DNA of 64,000 nt from the NCBI GenBank assembly GCA_030427205.1, contig JAUHXC010000009.1, forward strand, positions 186,001 through 250,000, written 5' to 3'. A program made the position numbers and the translations under genes. This DNA is from a bacterium (lineage in GTDB: Bacteria > Myxococcota_A > Bradymonadia > UBA7976 > UBA1532). The notes beneath the pieces are model-generated. The model did not search any database and was not told where the DNA came from. It saw only the letters and a program-made list of their open reading frames with translations. Below are positions 54,440 through 62,292 of the stretch, in pieces (position 1 is the stretch's first letter; every line of letters starts with the position of its first letter).

Positions 54440-56749
54440 ATGCATCGCCACCCACTGATCGGGTTGCTCTTCGCGGCGCTCGTCTTCACCCAGGCCGGCT
54501 GCCCCAAAGAGTGGCCCTGCGACGCCGGGGTCGACGGCGGGAACGCTGACGTCGCGCTCGATGCCGACGTATCCGTCGACGCCGACATCGGGCCCGATGG
54601 CTCGCCGCACGGCGAGCCGGAAGCGAACTGCGCCGACGGCCTGGACGACGACGGCGACGGCGAGGTGGACGAAGGTCCCGGCTTCGTGTGCGGCCCGATG
54701 ATGCGCTTCCAGTGCATCGATGGTGAGCCGCGGTGTGCCCTGGTGAGCGTCGAGCCGGGCTGGTGCGATGGCGTCGACGGTGACGCCGACGGCCTCGTCG
54801 ACGAAGGGGCGGGGCTCGAGTGCACGACGGCCTGTGGCACACCTGGCGTACGGCAGTGTTGGGACGGGGCTGCGGGTCCCGTGCCCCGCTGCCTGTCATC
54901 GGGCGCTGGCGCGACCGTCGAAGCGAACTGCGCCAATGGCAGCGACGCGCACGATTACGCGGCCGACGACGACTGCGACGGCCCGGTGGACGAGTATGCC
55001 GGCATCCGCTGCGACGCCGACGGTGACGGAGAGCCCGACGATGTCTACGCCTGCCTGGTGGGCGCCGGCGGCGGCGGCACGCCCGAGTGCCGCGATCTGA
55101 CGCTCGAAGAGCGCTGCGGCGATGGCGAGCAGGGCGGCGCCCTCGACGACGACGGTGACGGCGAAGCCGACGAAGGGCTGGGGCTGTCGTGCAGAGCGTG
55201 CACTTTCCCCGGCACCTGGGATTGCATCGACCACCGCTTCGTCTGCGTGCCCGAGAACCCGGACTTGCCTCTGCTCGGCACGGCGTGTGATTTCGGCCAG
55301 ATCGCTGACCCCGTCAGCGGCGAGCGTACGAAGGCGCCCGCCGCGTGTACCGCCCGGGGGACGTGGCGTTGCGGCGCCGAGAGCGGACAGTTCGAGTGCC
55401 TGGACGCGCAGGATCGCGCGTTCGCAGACCGATGCTCGGTGCCATGTGACGCCCTCGGCGAGGGCGAGCGCCGCGACGGTCTCGTCGCCTGCGACGGCGC
55501 GAGCCGCGGCGAAGTCTACTGCCAGCCGATACCGCGTGCCGACGGGTTCGCCAACCGGTTCGACGCACGCAACCGGCTGATCGGCGCGCCGCCCGAGACC
55601 TGCGCCGTCGACAACGACTGCGACGGCCTCGTCGGCTACGGGCCCCCGTGCAACGGCTGCCCCGTCGAGACCCTTCTGCCAGGGCAGGACGCCGTCGGCG
55701 GCGGCGATCCGAAGGGCTGGGTCTGCGTACCGCCGAGTGACGCGATGCTGCCGCCACCCTGCGTCGTCTCTGAGGGCGACGACGGGCCGCCCGCCTGCCC
55801 GGCTGCGCCGGGTTTCACGATGGGCAGCCCACCCGAAGAGCCGGATCGCATCGACGGGCTCGAAGTGCCCTTCGAGGCGAGCACCACCCGGACGCTGCTC
55901 GTTCGATCCTTCGAGGTCACCCGATCGGAGTGGAACGCCGTCGCGTCGCTCGGTCGGACGCTCGACCCGCCGGTCTGCCTGCAGGCCGATCCGATCGTCG
56001 ACGATCCGTGCGCCGAGCGCGAAGGCGGCGCCCCACCGCCGCTGCCCTTCGACGGCTGCGTGCCCGGTCGAGAGGGCGCCGACTGCCCGGCGGTGGGTGT
56101 GACGTGGCTCCAGGCGGCGACGTGGCTCAACCTGCGCACGCACTTCGAAGACGCCGAAGCGCTCGAGCCCTGCTACCGCTGCGTCGAGGTCGCCGACGGA
56201 CAGCACCCGCTCTCGCTGCTCGAATGCCCCGACAGCGTGCAGCGCCCCGACTTCGCGTGCACCGGCTATCGGCTGCTGACCGAGGCGGAGTGGGAGTATG
56301 CCGCCCGCTCGGGCGGTCACTCCGAAGGGGCGCTCTATGGCGAGAGCAGCCTGGACGCCATCGCGTGGTACGTCGCCAACAGCCTCGCGCCGGGCTGGGG
56401 GATCCCCTGCGATCGGGCCGAGCCGGAGGGCCCCAAGTGCGGGCCGCTGCCCGTCGGCCGCAAGCCGTCCAATATCTGGGGCATCTACGACATCCTGGGC
56501 AATGCCACCGAGTGGGTCGCGGATCACATACGGCCAGACGTGCGCACGCGCCCGCTCGACGAGGTCGATCCGCTGGAGTGGTACGACGAGCCGGCCGCGC
56601 GGGTGAGCCGCGGCGGTGGCTGGATCGACCTCTCCATCGACGTGCGCCTGGCTGCGCGGCGCACGGCTGGGCCGATGCAAGTCAGCGGCCAGACCGGCTT
56701 CCGCTATGCCAGAACCCTGCTGCTCCCACCCGTACCTGCCGAGCCATGA
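54440..56749 (+). CDS. Cys-rich lipoprotein with MopE-like motifs and a non-catalytic FGE/sulfatase-modifying-type domain
   Basis: 769 aa, ATG 54440 with GAGG 6 nt upstream. Lipobox Cys21 (VFTQAGC). Residues ~25-400 contain an Asp-rich spacer, calcium-loop-like CADGLDDDGDGEVDEG repeats related to MopE motifs, and many cysteines. The C-terminal ~300 residues form a formylglycine-generating-enzyme-like domain: GFTMGSPPEEPD, VTRSEWNAV, YRLLTEAEWEYAARSGG, NIWGIYDILGNATEWVAD, VSRGGGW and GFRYART. In true FGE the final motif reads GFRC; here it is GFRY and no neighbouring Cys is present, so the copper-binding cysteines are missing. Many bacterial homologues are binding or other-function variants, so a ligand-binding role is more likely than sulfatase activation. 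Third gene of the cassette. Confidence 0.8.
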   Translation: MHRHPLIGLLFAALVFTQAGCPKEWPCDAGVDGGNADVALDADVSVDADIGPDGSPHGEPEANCADGLDDDGDGEVDEGPGFVCGPMMRFQCIDGEPRCALVSVEPGWCDGVDGDADGLVDEGAGLECTTACGTPGVRQCWDGAAGPVPRCLSSGAGATVEANCANGSDAHDYAADDDCDGPVDEYAGIRCDADGDGEPDDVYACLVGAGGGGTPECRDLTLEERCGDGEQGGALDDDGDGEADEGLGLSCRACTFPGTWDCIDHRFVCVPENPDLPLLGTACDFGQIADPVSGERTKAPAACTARGTWRCGAESGQFECLDAQDRAFADRCSVPCDALGEGERRDGLVACDGASRGEVYCQPIPRADGFANRFDARNRLIGAPPETCAVDNDCDGLVGYGPPCNGCPVETLLPGQDAVGGGDPKGWVCVPPSDAMLPPPCVVSEGDDGPPACPAAPGFTMGSPPEEPDRIDGLEVPFEASTTRTLLVRSFEVTRSEWNAVASLGRTLDPPVCLQADPIVDDPCAEREGGAPPPLPFDGCVPGREGADCPAVGVTWLQAATWLNLRTHFEDAEALEPCYRCVEVADGQHPLSLLECPDSVQRPDFACTGYRLLTEAEWEYAARSGGHSEGALYGESSLDAIAWYVANSLAPGWGIPCDRAEPEGPKCGPLPVGRKPSNIWGIYDILGNATEWVADHIRPDVRTRPLDEVDPLEWYDEPAARVSRGGGWIDLSIDVRLAARRTAGPMQVSGQTGFRYARTLLLPPVPAEP

Positions 56750-56779
56750 CGCTCCGCAGGCAATGAGAGAGGGGTACCC

Positions 56780-59700
56780 ATGAGTCATCGCCGCTCGTCA
56801 TCGCCGCGGGGCGCCAGTGCTTTAGTCGTTGCGGCAGCCTTTGTCGCCCTCATCGCTCCGCAGTCGGTCGGCGCCCAGGAGAGCGGTCTTCGCATCGTCA
56901 TCCCCGAGCAGGGTGAGCTCTCACCGCTGAAGGACGTTCAGGTCACGTTTCATCTGGCGACCGCCGAGAGCGACGAGCTGTGCCTCGCCGTCGAGAAGGT
57001 CACCGAGCGTGCAAGGATCGTCGCTGCATTCGCCCGAGACGGCGCACCGGACGAGTGGGCGGTGCGGGTCGACGACATCCTCGCGAGCTCGGGCGACGAC
57101 CTCTCCGGCACCATCCGGCTGGGCCCGAACGTCACCGTCCGGCTGGGCTTGAGTCCTGCCGCCCGCGATGACGCCGAGCCCAGGGGCCGAGCGATCAAGC
57201 TGACGCTGTATCCCGATCCGGGCGCCCCGCGCCCGGAGCTCGACCTCGGCGGTCGCTGCCGGACGGCCCTGAACCGGGAGACGACCTACGACGTCAAGGT
57301 GGTGCCGTGCCGGCGCGTCGGCGACGACGGGCGACTCGAGATCGGGCGGCTCGAAGAGCCGGTCGAGATCATCGCCAGCTGCGCCGAGACCTATCGCCAC
57401 CACGGCTGTGCCGACGCCGATGGCGCGGCCTACCCGGTGGCGGATGGCCGCGTCGCCGCCCTCGCGCCGCTCGGCGCCGACCCGCGGGTCTTGCCGGCCG
57501 ATCGGTGTCGCGATCGGATCAAGCGTCCGGCGCTGCATACGGTCATCGCCGTCGACCAATCGGGCAGCATGGGCACCCCGATCGGCGAGGGCGGTCGCAC
57601 CCGGGCCGAGGTGGTCACCGAGGCGGTGCGGCTCTTCGTGCGCGAGTGGCAAAGCTTCCGGGGCCGCGACGGCGACGCCGGCATGAACCCCGACGATCGC
57701 CTGGGTATCGTCTTCTTCGCGGGTGACGCGACGCACTATCACAGCTTCTGCGGGCGTGAGGCGTCCGACCTCGACACCGACGGCGAGGCCGACTGCGTGG
57801 GCGAGCGCTGGTGCGTCGACGGCACCCAGATCCGCGACGGCGAAGAGGGGCGGCTGCGCTCGGGAGATTTCATGCTGCAGTTCGAGCCCATGGCCGCCGA
57901 CGTGCTCGGCCTCTCCTGCGCGGAAGAACCCGAGCTCGTCTGCCAGCCGATGTGCGCCGGTGACGCGCGCGCGGACGGCGTGCCCTATGGCTTCACCGCT
58001 TCGGGGCCGACGTCCATCGGCGACGGCCTGCTCGCCGCGCTCGGGCCCGACTACCTCGACGTCGAGCGCTACGTCGAGAGCCCCGTGGCCGGGCGGGGGA
58101 GGCGCAACGTGGTCGTGCTGCTGACCGACGGCGGCCAGAATACGTCGTGCGACTACCGGATCGAGGACGGCCAGATCGAGTTCATGGCGGAGCCCGGCTT
58201 GCAGCAGCGCCTCGCTGGCCAGACGTGCGATACCGGTCGCTGGCGCCCCTGGCTCGAACGCGAAGCGGACGGCGACGGCCTGCGTCCGAATCATCTGCGC
58301 CTGACCGATGCCGAGACATCCCGCCCGCGGGTCACCCTGCACACGGTGGTCATGGACGGCGCCGCGAATCACGAGGACCGCCAGCGCATGCAGCGCGACG
58401 CGTTCGCGACCGGCGGCCTGAGCTACTTCGTCAACCGCGACAACGCCGGCGAGATCTACAACGGCGGGGCGGTCTCTCGAGACGACGCCGTCGGGCTGGC
58501 CCTCGGGTCGTTCTTCTACGACATCCTGCAGAACAACCTGCGGTTCAATACGTGGCACTTCGCCCGCAAGATCGAGGCGGCGGTCGACACCGAGGGCGAT
58601 GGCGCCGTCAGCTATCCAGTGGTCGGCGGCGACGCGCGCATGCGCCTGGCCGGGCCCAACGCGTTCTACGTGCCCTCGACGGCCAAGGGCATCGTCGTGC
58701 TCGCCCGCTGGGATCGGGACTACGGCGAGTTCAGGTTGGATCTGCACCCGCCGGATCCGTTCGCCGGGACGACCTCGGCGATCGGGCGGCGCGAGATCCG
58801 GATCGAGCGCACCCTCGCGCCCGGGGCTCGGGGCTTCTATGATCAGCCGTGGCGGGTCGAGGTGCGGCCGCAAGGGGATCTCGACCCGCGCCTCGGTCGC
58901 ATCCCCGTCGTCATCGAGGTCCTCGTCGATCACGACCAGTTCACCCCCACGGTCGAGATCGAGGCGACGCCCGCCGGCGTGTACTGCCCCACCGATCCGG
59001 TGACGGTCACCGCGTCGCTGTCGAGTTTCGGGCGCCCGGTGGAAGACTTCCTCGCCGACGGTGGCAAGCTCTACGCGCAGGTGCAGGGTCCGCGCTTCAC
59101 CGAGGCCCAGATCGCCGCGCAGTTCCCCGAGTGCGATTACGATGTGTTCCTCGAGAGCCTGAGAAACGCCGCCGCCGACGCCCCCGAGGCGCACGACCCT
59201 CGAGACGAGAACTCCCTGCGCTCGCTGTTCCTGGCGTACTGCTACCAGCAGCAGCGGCAAGGCGAGCAGGAGGGCAACCGCATGGCGGTTCGAGGTGAGG
59301 TCACCTGGACCGAGCCGATCGAGTTCGTCGAGCCGGCCGATGAGGCAGGCCGCTACACCGTCGACTTCACGCCCGAAGCCGCCGGCGAGCACAAGGTCTC
59401 GGTGATCATCGAGGGGCCGGTCCCTGGCATCGGCTGGGTCAGCCACCACGAGGTCAGGCACCTGCATGTCAGCCAGAGCTGTGATGGCATCGGCCAAGGC
59501 GAGCTCATCGAGTCGCCCGAGGCTGCGCCCGGGCCGGACGCGCCGGCCCATGTCTACCGCTATCGGCCGATCGACAAGGCGGGGCAGCCGCTGGGCCCGG
59601 GCTACGACGGCCGCTACTGGCTGCGCGTCATCGGCGTGAACCCCATACGCCGCGTCATGATGACGTACGATCGGGACGGCTTCTACCGCGGCAGGATCCC

Positions 59701-60007
59701 CATCCGTGACGACGGCGCCGTGCCGCTCACCGAGTTGATCCGGGTCAAGGCGCCGATCAAGCTCGCTTTTGGTCCCAACGCCTTCGCTTCAGGTGAGGCT
59801 CGGCAGGCGATCGAGCAACAGGTCGAGGCGCTGTTCGATCGATGGGAGGAGGGGGGCGAGCGAGGCGACGAGCTGGTGGTGCTCGAGACCTTCGGCGACC
59901 CCGGCGGGTGCGACTGCTCGGTCACCGGTTCGGGCGGGCCCACGCCGCTCGGCTTGCTCGCGATGCTGCTCGTGCTCGCCGGGGGCATACGACGCCGTCG
60001 CCGGTGA
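56780..60007 (+). CDS. Secreted VWA-domain protein with MYXO-CTERM sorting signal
   Basis: 1075 aa, ATG with GAGAGAGGGG upstream. Signal peptide cleaved after VGAQ (~33). Beta-rich region ~34-245, then a von Willebrand A domain (~250-520): metal-binding DQSGSMG at 259-265, VVVLLTDGGQN strand, FVNRDN late. The insert between contains about eight cysteines (CGREASD, CVGERWC, CQPMC), likely disulfide-linked. Ig-like domains follow to ~960. The last ~32 residues have the MYXO-CTERM layout: GCDCSVTGSGG, a hydrophobic helix (LGLLAMLLVLAGG) and an Arg run. The sorting enzyme is expected to cleave near the Cys and leave the protein on the cell surface. VWA domains bind partners through a metal site. 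Last gene of the cassette; it ends 11 bp from a convergent gene. Confidence 0.85.
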   Translation: MSHRRSSSPRGASALVVAAAFVALIAPQSVGAQESGLRIVIPEQGELSPLKDVQVTFHLATAESDELCLAVEKVTERARIVAAFARDGAPDEWAVRVDDILASSGDDLSGTIRLGPNVTVRLGLSPAARDDAEPRGRAIKLTLYPDPGAPRPELDLGGRCRTALNRETTYDVKVVPCRRVGDDGRLEIGRLEEPVEIIASCAETYRHHGCADADGAAYPVADGRVAALAPLGADPRVLPADRCRDRIKRPALHTVIAVDQSGSMGTPIGEGGRTRAEVVTEAVRLFVREWQSFRGRDGDAGMNPDDRLGIVFFAGDATHYHSFCGREASDLDTDGEADCVGERWCVDGTQIRDGEEGRLRSGDFMLQFEPMAADVLGLSCAEEPELVCQPMCAGDARADGVPYGFTASGPTSIGDGLLAALGPDYLDVERYVESPVAGRGRRNVVVLLTDGGQNTSCDYRIEDGQIEFMAEPGLQQRLAGQTCDTGRWRPWLEREADGDGLRPNHLRLTDAETSRPRVTLHTVVMDGAANHEDRQRMQRDAFATGGLSYFVNRDNAGEIYNGGAVSRDDAVGLALGSFFYDILQNNLRFNTWHFARKIEAAVDTEGDGAVSYPVVGGDARMRLAGPNAFYVPSTAKGIVVLARWDRDYGEFRLDLHPPDPFAGTTSAIGRREIRIERTLAPGARGFYDQPWRVEVRPQGDLDPRLGRIPVVIEVLVDHDQFTPTVEIEATPAGVYCPTDPVTVTASLSSFGRPVEDFLADGGKLYAQVQGPRFTEAQIAAQFPECDYDVFLESLRNAAADAPEAHDPRDENSLRSLFLAYCYQQQRQGEQEGNRMAVRGEVTWTEPIEFVEPADEAGRYTVDFTPEAAGEHKVSVIIEGPVPGIGWVSHHEVRHLHVSQSCDGIGQGELIESPEAAPGPDAPAHVYRYRPIDKAGQPLGPGYDGRYWLRVIGVNPIRRVMMTYDRDGFYRGRIPIRDDGAVPLTELIRVKAPIKLAFGPNAFASGEARQAIEQQVEALFDRWEEGGERGDELVVLETFGDPGGCDCSVTGSGGPTPLGLLAMLLVLAGGIRRRRR

Positions 60008-60018
60008 GCCGTCTCCGC

Positions 60019-61095
60019 TCAGCGCAGCTTCGGGCCTTGGCCGAGCGGGTGATAGCGCTGGAAGACCTGCACCGCGATCAGCGAGGGGATCTGGGCCCGC
60101 GGATCCCAGGCCATGCCGAAGCCCATCTGGCGGCCCTCGGCGTCGAGGATGTTGCGCCGATGGCCCGGCGACTCGAGCCAGCGCTGCACCATCGAGCGGG
60201 CGATCGAGCGGGTGCTATGGGCCGGGACGAGCGGGCCGCCCGGGGTGCGGCTGTACTGATGGCGGGCCTCGTCGACCACGTACATCTGCTCGCCGCCGTC
60301 CACCTGCAGCCAGGTCTCGGTGATCAGGTTCTCGGCGGCGAGCACGTCGGTCCCGCCCGCCGCGCGGACCCGGTCGCTCGGCTCCTCCATGCCGGGGCGG
60401 GTGAGGTCGATATGGCCGAACTGCCCGCTGCGGGCGAGGTGCTCGGCGAACTCGATGGCCGCGGCGTCGAGAATCGGGTGGGGCTGCACCGGCGGCAGGC
60501 CGTGGCGGGCGCGGGCGGCGTTGGTCTCGGCGAGCACGGCTGCCGAGATGGCCCGCGCGTCGTGCATGCCGAGGGGCAGGGGCGCGTCGAGCGACGACGG
60601 CGGCCCGTCGAGCGACGGGGCCTCGTCGGCGGGCGAGGGCGTCTCGAGCGGCGCCGGCTTGGGTGGCGCAGCTTCTGCTGGAGGCGGCGTCGGGCGCGCG
60701 CGGACGGGCGAGGCGGGCGGCGGCGCCTGATGCATGTCATCGGCGGCGCTGGCGATATCATCGGAGGCCATCGCGATGCCTTCGCATGCCTCCGATGGGT
60801 CACCCGCGGCCTCTGGGATGTCATCGGGTGCCTTTGGGATGCCATGCATGTCATCGGGCATGTCATCGGGCATGTCATCGGGCATGTCATCGGATGCGCG
60901 TTGATCGACGGCGGGCGGTTTCTGCGCCGGCCGGGTCTTCCAGCGGGCGAGCCGATCGGCCATCTCGTCGAGCAGCTCGGCTCTTCGGTGCTCGACCGGG
61001 GCCGGGGCCGGCTCGGCCTGCACGGCGGGGGCGAGCAGCAGGGCGCCGAGCAGCGTGGCGGGCAGGGCGGGCAGCGAAAGCGGGCGTCGAGGCAT
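60019..61095 (-). CDS. Secreted CAP/SCP-domain protein
   Basis: 358 aa. ATG 61095 with CGGAGATC upstream. Signal peptide (residues 1-27, PAVQA). Residues ~30-180 are low-complexity: a DDMPDDMP acidic stretch encoded by a 12-bp DNA repeat, then Pro/Ala-rich sequence. The C-terminal CAP (SCP/PR-1-like) domain spans ~190-350 with VLAETNAARARHGLPPVQ, AAIEFAEHLARSGQFGHIDL, SDRVRAAGGTDVLAAENLI, WLESPGHRRNIL and GFGMAWDP. The conserved His and Glu residues of the CAP cavity (FGH, ENLI, PGHR) are present. Bacterial members are extracellular and of varied function. It is convergent with the VWA gene and lies upstream of no obvious partner. Confidence 0.85.
   Translation of the reverse strand: MPRRPLSLPALPATLLGALLLAPAVQAEPAPAPVEHRRAELLDEMADRLARWKTRPAQKPPAVDQRASDDMPDDMPDDMPDDMHGIPKAPDDIPEAAGDPSEACEGIAMASDDIASAADDMHQAPPPASPVRARPTPPPAEAAPPKPAPLETPSPADEAPSLDGPPSSLDAPLPLGMHDARAISAAVLAETNAARARHGLPPVQPHPILDAAAIEFAEHLARSGQFGHIDLTRPGMEEPSDRVRAAGGTDVLAAENLITETWLQVDGGEQMYVVDEARHQYSRTPGGPLVPAHSTRSIARSMVQRWLESPGHRRNILDAEGRQMGFGMAWDPRAQIPSLIAVQVFQRYHPLGQGPKLR
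60847..60894. repeat. 12-bp tandem repeat, 4 copies, coding
   Basis: CATGTCATCGGG three times and CATGTCATCGGA once, in a row, encode DDMP units on the minus strand. The wider stretch 60729-60900 is full of ATGCCAT/ATGTCAT variants like the intergenic clusters at 3.4 and 43.2 kb. Confidence 0.9.
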
Positions 61096-61251
61096 CGGGA
61101 TCTCCGGTGGGGTCTGGGTCGGCCGGGCGACGGCCATGGGTCGGGACCATTCACGCAGCTCGCGATGCACGGGCCGTGCCGCCCACGCCCGATGTATGTC
61201 GCCCGCCGCCCGCGCCGGATCAGATCGGCCCGCTGCCCCCGAGAAACGGCG

Positions 61252-62292
61252 TCACGCCGGCCGGCGGGCCACGAAGAACAATGGCAGCGCCCCCTTGCCC
61301 TTGAGCGCCACCGGCCCGCGCGGTGTGAACGCATAGGGCGCGTCGTGGGCCACCGCTTCACGGGTGGTCTCGGTCACCGTCAGCCGCATCGGCCACGACG
61401 ATCGCTCGACGCGGGCAGCGATGTTCACCGCGTCGCCGAAGACGTCGTACAGGTAGCGCGTGCGCCCGACGATGCCGGCGATGACCGCGCCGGAGTGCAC
61501 GCCGACCCGGGCCTCCCAGCGATGCTCGGCGGTGGCGTTGCGCGCTTCGAGGAACTCGATGAAGCACAGCCCGATCTCGACCATGCGCCCGGCGTGGTCG
61601 GCGCGGGCGTCGGGCATGCCGCAGACGCAGAAGTAGGCGTCGCCGATGGTCTTGATGGTCTGCCCGCCCCAGCGCTCGACGATGGCGTCGAAGCCGCTGA
61701 AGATCTCGGTCAGCTCGGCCATGAGCACCGCCGGCTGCAGCTGCCCGGCGATGCGGGTGAAGTCGATCATGTCGATGAACAGCAGCGAGACGTCGCGGTA
61801 CTCGCGGGGCGGCGAGCTGCCGCGGGTCTTGAGGTCGAGCACGACCCGGTCGGGCAGGGTATTGGCCAGCAGCCGATCGGAGAGCCGCCGCTCGTAGACC
61901 AGCTCGAGCTGCGTGCGCACCCGGGCCTTGACCACCGCCGCGTTGAACGGCTTGGTGACGAAGTCGGCCGCGCCCATCTCGAGCCCGCGGGCCTCGCTCT
62001 GGTCGGTGTGCAGCGCGGTGAGGAAGATGACCGGGATATGGGCCGTGCGGGGGTCGCTCTTGAGCCGGCGGCAGACCTCGTAGCCGTCCATCTCGGGCAT
62101 CACGACGTCGAGCAGGATGAGATCGGGCGCCGGCTCGGCGCGGGCGATCTCCAGGGCGCGGTGGCCGGTGCGCGCGGCTTTGATGCGATAGCGCGGGCGC
62201 AGCAGCTCGACGATGACCGAGATATTGGCCGGCTGGTCGTCGACCACCAGGATGGTCGGCCGCCGGGCGGGCAGCAGGGGGTTGGCTTTCAC
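61252..62292 (-). CDS. Response regulator-class III adenylate cyclase
   Basis: 346 aa. GTG start overlaps the stop of the histidine kinase by 4 nt (GTGA). Receiver domain ~12-128: acidic pocket VVDDQ, phospho-acceptor Asp62 in [13 protein letters not shown], Lys114 in TKPF. After a linker (signalling helix), the cyclase domain spans ~165-340. It retains both metal Asp (Asp174 in [10 protein letters not shown], Asp218 in TIGDAYF), the adenine-selecting Lys214 and Asp283 (YDVFGD) and the transition-state residues Asn290 and Arg294 (VNIAAR). These are the residues expected of an ATP-specific class III cyclase, so it should make cAMP under control of the adjacent hybrid kinase. No membrane segment, hence cytoplasmic. 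Confidence 0.9.
   Translation of the reverse strand: MKANPLLPARRPTILVVDDQPANISVIVELLRPRYRIKAARTGHRALEIARAEPAPDLILLDVVMPEMDGYEVCRRLKSDPRTAHIPVIFLTALHTDQSEARGLEMGAADFVTKPFNAAVVKARVRTQLELVYERRLSDRLLANTLPDRVVLDLKTRGSSPPREYRDVSLLFIDMIDFTRIAGQLQPAVLMAELTEIFSGFDAIVERWGGQTIKTIGDAYFCVCGMPDARADHAGRMVEIGLCFIEFLEARNATAEHRWEARVGVHSGAVIAGIVGRTRYLYDVFGDAVNIAARVERSSWPMRLTVTETTREAVAHDAPYAFTPRGPVALKGKGALPLFFVARRPA

Noticed and set aside
54440..56749. Active formylglycine-generating enzyme
   Set aside because: The conserved cysteines of the active site are missing and no sulfatase gene is present in the window.
60847..60894. CRISPR-like 12-bp repeats
   Set aside because: Too short, no spacers, and in frame within the CAP protein.
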